Part shown: in pieces, positions 33,624 through 43,850 of the stretch | How positions within the stretch are numbered: position 1 is the stretch's first letter | How the letters are laid out: each line of letters starts with the position of its first letter | Assembly: GCF_000203795.2 (NCBI RefSeq) | Contig: NW_006281102.1 | Location: 1,478,582 to 1,542,581, forward strand | Reading direction: 5' to 3' | Length of the DNA: 64,000 bases | From: Batrachochytrium dendrobatidis JAM81 | Lineage: Eukaryota > Chytridiomycota > Chytridiomycetes > Rhizophydiales | Made by a program: the position numbers and the translations under genes | Notes under the pieces: model-generated | Database searches by the model: none | What the model saw: the letters and a program-made list of their open reading frames with translations, nothing else | Told to the model about the DNA's origin: nothing

Positions 33624-34840
33624 TGTCAGATCTGCATTATCACTTGAAGTCTACCGACTCTAGTGTGCATGTTGCAACTATACTGTCTATTTGTCCATCA
33701 TAGTATTTTAATTTTCAAATGAATTCACTACATTAGATACAATTTACAATATTTCCATGTCTAATCAATCGAGTGTTTTTTATATGCTGGTTTCAGTTGG
33801 AGTGTTAGTATCGATCATTGCAATATCGCTGGGCCATACATCCAACACTTGATCAACGTTGAGATGTAGCAGTGAATGTTGAGTGTTTTGACTGGGTTAA
33901 AGTGTTGTCAGAGTTGATGGATTAGATTTGATTGACACTGTTTCGAGTTGCATAGACACCAGATCGTGGTTGCTTGTCATGGTATCGGGTTATATATTGT
34001 TTAATAAGCTACATGTAAAGTGTGGTAGTATCAATTATTGCAGTGACTGAATGAGTATGAGTTGAATTTGGCAGCACAAGCCTATCAGATTGCATAGAGC
34101 ATATGGGTTAAACATGTTGTGTGCGTCTATTGACTGAATAAAGATTGTAGTGCTATTGAGTATAATTTGTTTTTGAACACCATTTCCTTTTTTAATATTC
34201 AAACCTTCACCATAGACATATCATGCTATATTCCACGCTAATATATACAACATTCCATTTTGACTCATTCGTGCTTATTATTATGGAACTGAGTAGTATT
34301 TGCTTCATGATTATTGCATCCTTTTGTTTACGTAGCATTATTTTGTCCTATATAGCCTACTGTAATATTTTTAAAAGCATACTAGTAATACTGTTAGTGT
34401 TTTGATAAAGCAATGCTGACTATTCCAATAGTAAAGATACCAAATACTGGTTGGTGTGCTTATTTGCAAGTGTTTGTTATTCAAATGGGTTTCTGTTTGG
34501 TATATTTTCAACGGTAATAGTTTATAATTCATGCTTGATTTATAGATATGGTAGTTCAAAGAACATGATGGTCCAATGATTTACAACATATGCGCGAATA
34601 GCTCTTGAATTCGCGATTGTTTTCAGCAGTTTCTCAATTTTGATCATGTACTCCCTAGAAAGCATATTTCTGGTGTTTGATCTTATAATGAATTGCCCCG
34701 AGATTTTAAAGCACATTGGAATAAACAAATTTCAGGAATCCATTTATTTGGATAGCTCAACTGCATGTGCATTTCAACTCGACATATCGCCGAGTTGAAA
34801 TTAAACATGCAATACGTGTTAAAAGTAACCCATAAATGTG
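33624..34840. other. End of right arm and unique spacer
   Basis: Positions 33624-34171 belong to the right arm (the 3' side of the expansin-like gene). Positions 34172-34840 are AT-rich unique sequence with no gene I can support. Confidence 0.45.
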
Positions 34841-36781
34841 TTACAAAGGGATAGTCTCGGTCTGCATCCGAGCCGACGGGATGGATGCAGGTGAAGCTAT
34901 CGACTCTTGAGAATTCACTTCAATATTTTCGGTTTTTATCTTTTTGATTATATTTGTTGTTTTTGTTTGCGATACCAATTGCTCCAAAACTCCAGGTTTT
35001 AGTCTTGGATGGCCCTTGTCAAAATTTACAGGAGGTCCAGCCACACCATTAGCCTGCATAAAATCATAATTGAAGTCAAAGTGTACAGGGGTATATGCGG
35101 GTGAAGCTAGCTTATGCCGCTCGGTAATCGCATGTCGCTGCCGATCTTCCACTATACGCTTTTCTTTTGTTGCTGTAGTGAAATCTTTTTTTAGCAGTGC
35201 TTCAGTGACTTTTTGCCATACCCTGTATATTCAAATATCCAATATGTCAAGAGAATATTAGGATTGTGCGACGTTATATACTTGAATGTGTCATGGTACA
35301 AATAAATTAACATACCGTTGACTTTCCAGCTCGTGTTGATTGGCCAAGTCCTGAACAATTTTTGGTTCGACATCCGATGTCTTCATATCAAACAAGAGTA
35401 TATCTTCATTTGATCCAGCTAGCCGATAAAATATCTGACCGTTCCATTGACCAGATAAAGTGCATAGCAAATCTTCTTTGGGAACAAGAGAGAGTTTCTC
35501 TGAATCTTTTCGTTGCTTGGGAGTCAGATTCGAGTTCTTTTGAAAATCGTATTTGAAAATCTTTCCATTGATGGCGAATTTGGGACGACCAAAATACGAC
35601 TATACAATAAAGTATGAGTCAACAAATACATGGTTTACAGCTGCTTAGTGCATGAATCTCACCTCTTCCACGTACTGCAAGATTGCCTTGATACCGGATT
35701 TAGGGCATATGATTACAGTCTGCTCACTGACAACAATATATGGCGAGCTTGTCAACAACCCATGAACAGTAGCCCAGGCATGAGTGATATTATAAACCTC
35801 ATCGTGGTCCTTTAGTGTGATATAAACGCCCGAGTTGTATTCTCCTGGTCCAACTTTAAAAGCGGTCCCAGTGAAACGAGCAACAACATGATCGAGCCCA
35901 CTAGCAACTATACGGGCGTCGGCAGTTGTATAGGTAAATGCAGAGATTGGAGGATAGTGAGAAACCTGCTCATTGATGCAGAACAGAGTTGTTTCTTTAG
36001 ATGGTGGCTGAGCCTTGTCCGACTGATCGAGGTCTGCAGCAGAAGACACTTTTGTCAGACTTTCGTGTGCGATGTTGGGATCGCAAGGAACTTTCCAATG
36101 ACAAATATACCGCTCTCCTAAAATGGGATTGTAAGGCTTTCGCAGTTGGTGATCCTATCATTGCAGGGTCAGTAAATAGTGCATACACTTATTTGTCAGT
36201 CTACTTGTTTATAAAAAACTCTTCCACATTCATAGGATAGCTGGATGATTCTGATAGAAATACCTTCCACTTTGTGTCTTTTGAATACCAAAATCGAATT
36301 ACTCGCAGCATTCTTTCGAGTGGATCTACTCCATCTGGAATGCTAATCCACACAAGCACAATTAGTATAGTTAATTATTTTGCTCAATAGCCATATCTGT
36401 ATTGTCTGTTCAAACATATACATTTCATAGTTGATGGACTTGCCTTACAAATATATCTGGACGGTCGACATAATTCCAGAATTCCAAATTAGACTGAGGC
36501 TCCATCAAATTAGCAGGCAATGATATTCTCCTACAAATGGATAAAATCATATTGTCTAGTGAGCATATATGAGGATGGCTTTAAAAGCCACTAATGGTGA
36601 TGACTGATTGGTCACTTGTTTTTAAAACTTACATGCTAACCAAGTCCTTGGCACCAACAAAGCGAGAGAGTAGACTGGCTATAAACTGGAATTTTGAGCC
36701 ATTCCCATTGAACTCGACATGCTCAGGCACATTGGTGGCGATGGGAGTAGTAGTGTTTTTAGGAGTATTAACAGTGCTCAT
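34841..36781 (-). CDS. Oxysterol-binding-protein-related lipid-transfer protein (Osh/ORP)
   Basis: Six exons: 36781-36633, 36530-36444, 36342-36264, 36154-35663, 35599-35316 and 35222-34841, giving 490 residues. It consists of the ORD domain only, without PH or ankyrin parts. Hallmarks are ISLPANLMEPQSNLEFWNYV, DPLERMLRVIRFWYSKDTKW, KPYNPILGERYICHW and the signature, which here reads EQVSHYPPISAF. The family signature is EQVSHHPP; the second His is Tyr (codon TAT). In known Osh proteins the His pair contacts the PI4P phosphate, so ligand use may differ. The C-terminal helical part (WQKVTEALLKKDFTTATKEK) is typical. The intron after exon 2 appears to use a GC donor (AAG|GCAAGT), because the GT at TTT|GTAAGG would leave exon 3 out of frame. 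Confidence 0.88.
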
Positions 36782-37558
36782 GACTGAATTTGCTTGGATT
36801 CAATAGTTTCGTCTACCAATAGTTAGACCAATGGCCGAATTATTAATATTTTCAAGGAAAGCGAGCGAGTATTGCTTTGCTTGAACTTTGATGAGTTGAA
36901 CTGATATTGCCTAAGCCATACGCGCATTTGTTTCCAGTCTCGTTTTATTTCAATCTCAAGAATGGAATGATTTAGAGAAATATTGGTAAAAAGCAATGGC
37001 GTGTTGACACCATTCTACAAGCCCAAATACATTGTTCATTGCGAATTTTGTAGCACAGTAGGTTTATTCAGCGTATAGGTTTCTAGAGCACAGGAGTTGG
37101 TGGTATAAACTGGGTAGATCCAAAATGCCAAACTCTTTCCATTTAAGAATCATGAATAATTTAACGAATTATTATAGATCTTGACTGCACATGGGTCTTT
37201 AGAGTGTATATTCAGCCTAGTCCAAAGGAATACATGGATGGGTGTGGTTATTACAAAAGCAATGTGAATCAGACAGGATCAAGCGGTATGTTAACTACAT
37301 CGTACTTGTTCAACTAATGACCATGTGAACAGTTAATGATGTTGTGTCTGATGCTAGATGATTAAACTATTGTGCTTGAGTTGATCAAAGTGACATACAA
37401 GGCGAGTAGTGCTTGTCGAGAATATTCAGTTGCAGAATGATAAAGGGTTCAAATTAGAATTTATTTAGTTTATTCAAAACAGTTTGAACATGTTCATCTA
37501 AAAAAGCATTCCAGTTGAATCCACTGGAAATGGCTAAACCAAAGAAACTTTAAAAGGC
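36782..37558. other. Intergenic gap
   Basis: About 780 bp upstream of the ORP gene and downstream of the EF-hand-like gene. No gene, repeat or element end is evident. Confidence 0.4.
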
Positions 37559-38101
37559 TCAAGTTGTGGATCTAGGAATAAAAGGTGCAATCAATTGTCG
37601 TTTCTGCAGTCCAAACCCAATATTGTAGTCGGAGGAAGCAGCCTGTCTCCAGCTGTCAATGTATACCACAACAGCCCATCGACCATCACCCATAAAAGGA
37701 TAGACAAATTCACCCCATGAAACCCTGCTGTTTCCAGTGACATCCAAGTTGGTATGAAGTAGAGTCATCTCACTATCGGACATGCTTGAGCCAACACCCA
37801 TGACATTCAACAGACTAATAAACTGTGAGACAGTCAGGTCGCAACTGCCAGTAGACTCATCAGGAGCAGTGAGTGATGATGCAGGAAGGTCAGTATTGCA
37901 GTCGGATGGCAGACAGAGCGCACGAAATACTCTTGGAACCAGAGTAGCCCAGTTCTGTTGCTGAAGAGTCAGAGCAGTGCGGAACAGGAAGACATATGAG
38001 ATGATAATAGGAATGAACACTAGCAAGTGCTGGAAGAATTGGAATCGTTGTCTGGCAGTCGCAGTATGAAAGAACTTGCACATAATAGCCAAGTAGTTCA
38101 A
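37559..38101 (-). CDS. Single-pass membrane protein with EF-hand-like segment
   Basis: Single exon, 180 residues from the ATG at 38101. A hydrophobic segment at about 24-45 (HLLVFIPIIISYVFLF) could be a membrane anchor. After a Cys-containing region, LTVSQFISLLNVMGVGSSMS and NLDVTGNSRVSWGEFVYPFM look like the two helices and loop of an EF-hand. The loop DVTGNSRVSWGE has D, N and S/E in liganding positions, so calcium binding is plausible but weak. No family is recognised. Its ATG faces that of CDC27 across 155 bp, suggesting a shared bidirectional promoter. Confidence 0.55.
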   Translation of the reverse strand: MNYLAIMCKFFHTATARQRFQFFQHLLVFIPIIISYVFLFRTALTLQQQNWATLVPRVFRALCLPSDCNTDLPASSLTAPDESTGSCDLTVSQFISLLNVMGVGSSMSDSEMTLLHTNLDVTGNSRVSWGEFVYPFMGDGRWAVVVYIDSWRQAASSDYNIGFGLQKRQLIAPFIPRSTT

Positions 38102-38256
38102 AAGTTAAATTCAACTCCGCTCTTCCATCAAGACAATCCATTAAGCTGGCTAATGACAACTCAAGAATGCCATCAATCGAGTGTTGCTTTGTATTATTAG
38201 TAGAGCAGTTTAGCTCAGTTCAAACTTTGTTGAAAATAAGACAATCTTGTTAGTGC

Positions 38257-41241
38257 ATGACGACTCTCGACACCACGGCTGCTGTTGAGCTGTTGCAATC
38301 ATCTGCTATTTCTGCTCTGCATGCTGGAGAGTATGAAACGGCTGTATTCCTCTGCCATCGAATCATGTCTTTGTTCCCTTTGCCATCAATCAGTCATGGC
38401 ATCTTCCTGCTTGCTCGGGCTCAATACCTTATGGGAAACCACAGAGCTGCTCTCCATACACTTACTGACACTGTTGGTTCGACTCCCACCATTCCAACCA
38501 CGTACTTGCAGGCCTTGTGCTATTCCAATATGGGCTTACTGTCTCAGGCAAATGCCTCGTTTACCAGTCTGGTTCGGTTGCATAACTCGACATCAAAGAC
38601 TGGATCTGCTGGTCCTGTTACGGACTACACTGACCAATATTATGGCAATGCTGCTGCTGGATTGGATATATCCTTTTCTGTCCTTTTGTCCATTGGACTA
38701 GTCATTCCCTGGGCTAGCGTATATTGCAAATTGGGTCTAATTCAGAGGTAGTGTTGGTTTTTAAAAAATATCATTTACTGCCGAGTACAGCACATCTATA
38801 ATGATGAGCATCTTTTTATTATTCAAAACTTAGACGGATGGGTCTGGTAGAAGATGCTGTCAAGTCTCTCCATACTACTTTGGAACTGGATCCGTTGAAC
38901 TGGACTGCCGTCAAGACTCTCTGCGAAATGGGTATATTGTCATTGCCATGCATTGTGGTGAGATCTCATTTCTTATGCATGTTTATATCAATGCTGTTAG
39001 GATTTCCTCCACAAAGAGACCATGTTTTTGAACCCACGGCCTTGTCTGCCCATTTCAAATCCATAATGCAACACATTGGCACATCACATCAACCAATTAG
39101 TGAGCAGAAACAGGATCTGGAATCACATGCATCGTGAGTTAATTGACCTGCTTTAAAACATCTCATTTGTAAATTGGTCTTTTTACTCAAGGTATATATT
39201 TGCATAGATCCTTGCAGCAAGGTGGAGCATACACTAGTACGCGGCTAAGATCGATCCGAAAGGTTGATTTACCAACCACTCAACCAACACTTGGCAGAAG
39301 AGTGGCTGCAAGAACGGATTCTAAAATTGTGAGCCAAGTTTACAATATCTGTATTATAATCAACATATTAGGATCTTGTTTAGATGAATTCATGTCTGAT
39401 TTTTATCTCTGAATCGAACCAATACTCTGGAAATTTAGACTGCTGGATCTGCACATAGAAAACGCACAAGAGATGAACACACAACTACAGCTCCATCTTT
39501 GTCTCAGCAGTCGTCTGGTAAAACAAAAACTCATGTATCTTCTCAGTCAAAGGATAACCAAGCTCAAGAAACCAACCAAACTGCAACTGAGTTGGTATCC
39601 TCTACTTTAAAGGATATTTTATCTGGATATGCTGCTTTATGTACGTTTAATATCCCTCGTGCTTTGAGATGGTTTAAAATACTTTCTGCTTCACAGCGAC
39701 GCTCTCCTGATATTCTCATTATGGTATGTACTCAATTAAAAGGAATGATATGGAAGCGGGGTTTTAAAAACTTGGTTGGCTTTGCTAATTTACTAGCCAA
39801 TCTTGAATTCAGATTGGCCGTGCATACTTTGAGGCTACAGATTATGAATTGGTAGGCATATAGTATTTGGAAAGAATAGATTGTTAAAGTTTATTTAATA
39901 CTCACTTGGATGAACTGTTTGCGCTTTAGGCTGCAAGAGCGTTTGAGCAAGCCAGGTAATTCATCCTTGATATTCTTTACCATTTATATGTTTAAAATAT
40001 GCGGATTTTGAATATATTGGCTTAATTTAGGAGATTACAGCCTGCACAAATGAATGAGATGGATACATATGGCACTTGCTTATGGCATTTGCGCAAAGTG
40101 ATTGAGTTGAGCTATCTTGGCAAAGAACTTGAGCAAGAGAATAGACTTGCGCCTCAAACTTGGTGAGTGGTTTGTTTTGAAATGGTGTGGTCAATATGCA
40201 CTAACGTTGTGAGTTTTAGGTGTGTTATTGGCAACTATTTTTCGTGAGTTTACAAACTTTACTCGAGTTGGATTTCTTTTTCAAATTCCTTAGTTAATTT
40301 TATATATGTACTCATATGAATTGATCAAGACTTAATCAGGAACATGATCAAGCTATTCAATCCTTTCAACGGGCAATCAAGGTTGATCCTGAGTTTGTCA
40401 ATGCACACACGCTGATTGGCCACGAGTACCTTACAAGTGAAGATTTAGAAAATGCAGCTATTCATTTCCGCACTGCGCTACGACTTAATCCAAGACATTA
40501 CAGTGCTTTGTAAGCGTTGATTTACTGTACCACTTTAATGCAGAGCAGTGTTGGTTTAGAAAATACTTGTAAATGAGTACAATCTGTTAACACCAATATT
40601 TTTTGCCACTGCAAATCTGATGTTTTTGGTGTCAATAGGTATGGACTAGCCTCTCTTTTATATAAACAGGAAAAGTACACCATTGCAGAGTTTTATAATA
40701 ACAAGGCGATGAAACTGTGTCGGTTTAATTTGGCGTTACTGGAATTTGCAGGAGCTGTAAGATGAATGCGTTAAATTTGAGTGTATGAGCCTCCATTTAT
40801 ATGCTTGTAGATCCACTTACAACGAATGTCTTTTCAGATTGTCAGTAAAGATCCAAAGCGATTGGAAGTAGCATTGAAGATTTATACGCATTGTGGGAAA
40901 CTAGCCCCACAACGCACATCTGTCCAGTTGTCCAAATCAAATGTATTGACTCAGCTTGGAAAATTTCAGGTATTTTGACATTTCAAATAAGCCGAGTAAT
41001 ATCTGGCACAGCATGTTTTTAACTCTACTTCAACTCTTTATAGGAGGCACTGGAAGTACTTGAATCGATTCTTTTGAACAAACGAGACTCGAATGTGTAT
41101 TTTAAAATGGGCGAGATATATGACAAGATGGGCGATGCAAACAATGCACTGCTGTACTATAGCAAAGCGCATGATGGAAAATCACGCAAGATTTCAAAGG
41201 ATGTCCAAGAAGCCATGCGTGAGTTATCTAGTGTGTTATGA
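38257..41241 (+). CDS. CDC27: Anaphase-promoting complex subunit 3 (Cdc27/APC3)
   Basis: Thirteen exons: 38257-38747, 38834-38931, 39001-39133, 39208-39328, 39439-39723, 39813-39851, 39930-39955, 40031-40162, 40220-40243, 40330-40509, 40639-40756, 40838-40969 and 41044-41241. All phases join, giving 658 residues, close to S. pombe Nuc2. An N-terminal TPR region (AISALHAGEYETAVFLCHRI, LLARAQYLMGNHRAALHTL) is followed by a basic disordered middle. The C-terminal TPR array includes the conserved run IGRAYFEATDYELA, LWHLRKVIELSYLGKELEQE, LAPQTWCVIGNYFS and NQEHDQAIQSFQRAIKVDPE. APC3 dimerises and binds the IR tail of the co-activators, directing ubiquitination of cyclin B and securin at mitotic exit. 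Very small exons (24, 26 and 39 nt) are supported by frame and homology. Confidence 0.93.
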
Positions 41242-41435
41242 GAAAATACAACACCATGACTGATTGTAGATGAATGGGTATGTAGGGGGTATACAAGATA
41301 AACTAGACAAGGCAGGAGCAATAGAATCATGATTAGGTTTAATACCATGGCTAGATTTTCAATGGATTAAACATCACGTGATGATGGATCCACACTTTGA
41401 GCATTTAAACTTTTCTTTGGTTAAAATTACATAAT

Positions 41436-42887
41436 GTGGCGATTATGGACAAGAATAAAGACAGAAGCTATTGTAAAGATGAATCAAAACCACCCCTAGG
41501 TTTATTCCAGAAACTTCCCTATGAGCTACAGGAGTTGATTCTAGTGGGGTCATTAAACCCACAATTGGCACTCACATGCCGCTCCTTCCATCGCATGTCG
41601 CAGCAAGTTGTGGTTATCGCAAAACAGCTGCTGTTTTCCAAAAAAATTTGGTCTCCATGGGGACTGTTACTTCCACAGTCATCAGATCATTTTCAATGTA
41701 CAGATGCTCCAGTAGTAGCTACCACTCAGCAATACCAGCAACTTTTGAAAGATCGGTACTACCCAAAAGATCGAATCCAGTTCCCAACTACAGAGCAATG
41801 GATATCTATAGTAGAAGATCCACAATTCACTCATCAGGTTGCAGTATGCATTTTTGATATGCATATGGACGACGATGCATTGGTGGAGATTGTGACAGAG
41901 AATGCTGCAATGCACGGGCGATTGGAACTTATGGAATGGTTGCTTGTCAATGCTCCAACAAACAAGAGTCGCCTTGGAACCAGTAGCAATGGGTCGATCG
42001 ATATGAGAGACAGACTTGTTTCTACTGCCTTTAGGGATAATCAGCAGCAGTTGGTATCGGCAATGCATTCAACAACTCTGTCAGATCCTTTACAGCAAAA
42101 ACAGCCATTTTTAGGATTATCACAGCGACTTAAAGATTCTGCTCTGGTTCAATCCTGTTTGTTTGGCCACCTACAAGTAGCATCGCTACTGCTTGTCAAG
42201 GGGAAAGCCAATAGCGCATTCGATGTAGGTGCATCCTTGTCCATGGCAAGCAAGTATGGTCACTTGAACTGCGTTAAACTACTGTTGGAATCAGGAGCAG
42301 TTGTCAATGGAGATGATAATTACGCTCTTTGTTGGGCATCTCGACATGGATATACTCCCATTGTGCAACTGCTCCTTGATGCAGGCGCAGATATCAATGC
42401 ACGCAGAGGATGTGCACTCAACTGGGCAGCCGAGCATGGCCACGACTCTACGGTCAAACTGCTCATACAGTATGGTGCAGACATTCATTCAAATGACGAT
42501 TATGCTCTCAGATGGAGTTGTGTACGCGGCCAGGTGGATGTGGTTCAATTGCTGCTCGCAGCTGGCGCAGATGTTCATGCAGTTCAGGATTTCCCTCTAC
42601 GGAATGCAGTCAAGTTTGGACACGTAGAATTAGTCAAGCTATTGGTTCAAAATGGAGCAGATGTTCGAGCTTGTGAAGATGAAGCTATCAAATGGGTCAT
42701 GCAACACAATGCTAGCGAGTGGCAATCGGAGATGATACAGATCCTGTGCAATGCAGCCAACCAAGATCTGACACTAGAATATAAACGGCTACCATTAAAT
42801 ATGGGCACTGAAAGTAACAGTGCCTTATTTCTTGACGCAGATCTACTTGTTGATCAAGTCTTGACTGGACCACAGGTGATCGAGTGA
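41436..42887 (+). CDS. F-box-like and ankyrin-repeat protein
   Basis: Single exon, 483 residues. LFQKLPYELQELILVGSLNP followed by LALTCRSFHRMS (about residues 23-60) resembles a short F-box. Eight or so ankyrin-type repeats of about 30 residues run from about 170 to 440. The clearest are SMASKYGHLNCVKLLLESGA, WASRHGYTPIVQLLLDAGAD and WAAEHGHDSTVKLLIQYGAD. The combination suggests a substrate receptor for an SCF ubiquitin ligase, but the F-box match is by eye only. Such intronless ankyrin genes tend to be multi-copy in chytrids, which is background knowledge rather than something seen here. It lies 195 bp past CDC27 on the same strand. Confidence 0.78.
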   Translation: MAIMDKNKDRSYCKDESKPPLGLFQKLPYELQELILVGSLNPQLALTCRSFHRMSQQVVVIAKQLLFSKKIWSPWGLLLPQSSDHFQCTDAPVVATTQQYQQLLKDRYYPKDRIQFPTTEQWISIVEDPQFTHQVAVCIFDMHMDDDALVEIVTENAAMHGRLELMEWLLVNAPTNKSRLGTSSNGSIDMRDRLVSTAFRDNQQQLVSAMHSTTLSDPLQQKQPFLGLSQRLKDSALVQSCLFGHLQVASLLLVKGKANSAFDVGASLSMASKYGHLNCVKLLLESGAVVNGDDNYALCWASRHGYTPIVQLLLDAGADINARRGCALNWAAEHGHDSTVKLLIQYGADIHSNDDYALRWSCVRGQVDVVQLLLAAGADVHAVQDFPLRNAVKFGHVELVKLLVQNGADVRACEDEAIKWVMQHNASEWQSEMIQILCNAANQDLTLEYKRLPLNMGTESNSALFLDADLLVDQVLTGPQVIE

Positions 42888-43110
42888 AGCAAAACATACA
42901 GTTTTGATACAATACCCATTTCAAATGAATTTTTTATTATGATATACGCTGGTTTCGCTATTCTGTATAAAAACAGATGGGTCTGGTTTTAAACTTGATG
43001 ATCGTGCAATGTATGGATATATCAAAAAGTGTAGCAAATGCCTAGCCATTGTTCTGAAGCAAAACAGAGACGAGTTTACTTTTACATCAATACGATTGTA
43101 AAAACAAAAA

Positions 43111-43181
43111 TGCGCTAGCCCGGAATTGAACCGGGGGCTCATCGATGGCAACGATGAATTTTACCACTAAACCACTAGCGC
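43111..43181 (-). tRNA. tRNA-Gly (anticodon GCC), second copy
   Basis: Base-for-base identical to the tRNA at 635-705, read on the minus strand from 43181 to 43111. The downstream flank is T-rich (tttttgttttta), as in the first copy, and acts as a Pol III terminator. An LTR-like dispersed repeat begins about 50 bp upstream of the gene. Confidence 0.96.
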
Positions 43182-43228
43182 TTGTGTTTTTGTTGAGGGT
43201 CAAAGAGATTTGTTATTGAATGGACAAA

Positions 43229-43490
43229 ACCTAACGAGAAACAGACGAAGAGTGTTTTAAGGTGTCTTTATTTGTTAATGCTATCAACACGATAGTGTTA
43301 AATAAAGGGAAAAGTGGTCTCTTAAGGATCTCAGTCGTGGTTCTCGAGTCATGAGATACTAACAACTGTGGGATTATGCCGGTATGCATGCCCGCCTCGT
43401 GATTATAAGGGACAAAGGTCAACAAAAGGCAGAGTAATAGAGCGATTGGATCCTATGTGGGTGTGGTCCCAACAACGTCAAGAAAGTTGC
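43229..43490. repeat. LTR-like dispersed repeat upstream of tRNA-Gly, copy 1
   Basis: Positions 43229-43490 align with 52930-53150 in the same orientation. Shared blocks include ctaacgaga, gtggtctct/atggtctct, gtcatgagatactaacaact/gtcgtgagatattaacagct, gtgggattat, ggcagagtaatagag/aatag and ttggatcctatgtgggtgtg. No ORF is present. Position just upstream of a Pol III gene is where Ty1/Ty3-like retroelements insert, so a solo LTR is possible; terminal dinucleotides and a target duplication could not be confirmed. Confidence 0.55.
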
Positions 43491-43850
43491 TATCTGTATA
43501 TGTTATTATTTAATCATACCTGCACAGAAATAGTTTTGCAATCTTGGATCTGTTGGTAATCGGTTAGAACGACTAAGCAGTTGGACTTTTGAATTAAATT
43601 TACTCTGAAGCTAATTAAACTATTTTATTTTCACACGTCTTTTTCTCAACTATCTTTAATTCTTTAATAATGCACTCACACATCTTATTAGTTATTATGT
43701 ATATCAGAGTGGTTAAAATACAATACAATAGATAGTCAATCCAGAATCATTCCAGTGTAGTTGAAATGACCTAGATATATAAATAAAATAACTGCGGTAC
43801 TGTGCCAACAATACTGAAGCACATTACCACAGCTGGTGTTTATTTGGGAT
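43491..43850. other. Intergenic gap
   Basis: AT-rich sequence between the LTR-like repeat and the 3' end of the unknown minus-strand gene. No gene or repeat is recognised. Confidence 0.35.

Larger units (their letters stand above)
30833..34171. repeat. Right arm of the large inverted repeat (3,339 bp)
   Basis: Reverse complement of 26300-29638, position for position (sum of paired coordinates 60471). Outer identity stops at 34171: 26300 still pairs, but 26299-26297 no longer pair with 34172-34174. The inner identity stops at 30833. The 1,194-bp spacer between the arms is unique. Confidence 0.95.

Noticed and set aside
26300..34171. CRISPR array, origin or centromere-like palindrome as explanation of the inverted repeat
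   Set aside because: There is no short regularly spaced repeat, and the arms carry intact protein genes. A gene-bearing inverted duplication explains the data.
38285..38701. 138-codon overlapping frame in the first CDC27 exon
   Set aside because: It is a shadow of the TPR-coding frame; the real frame has clear TPR helices.
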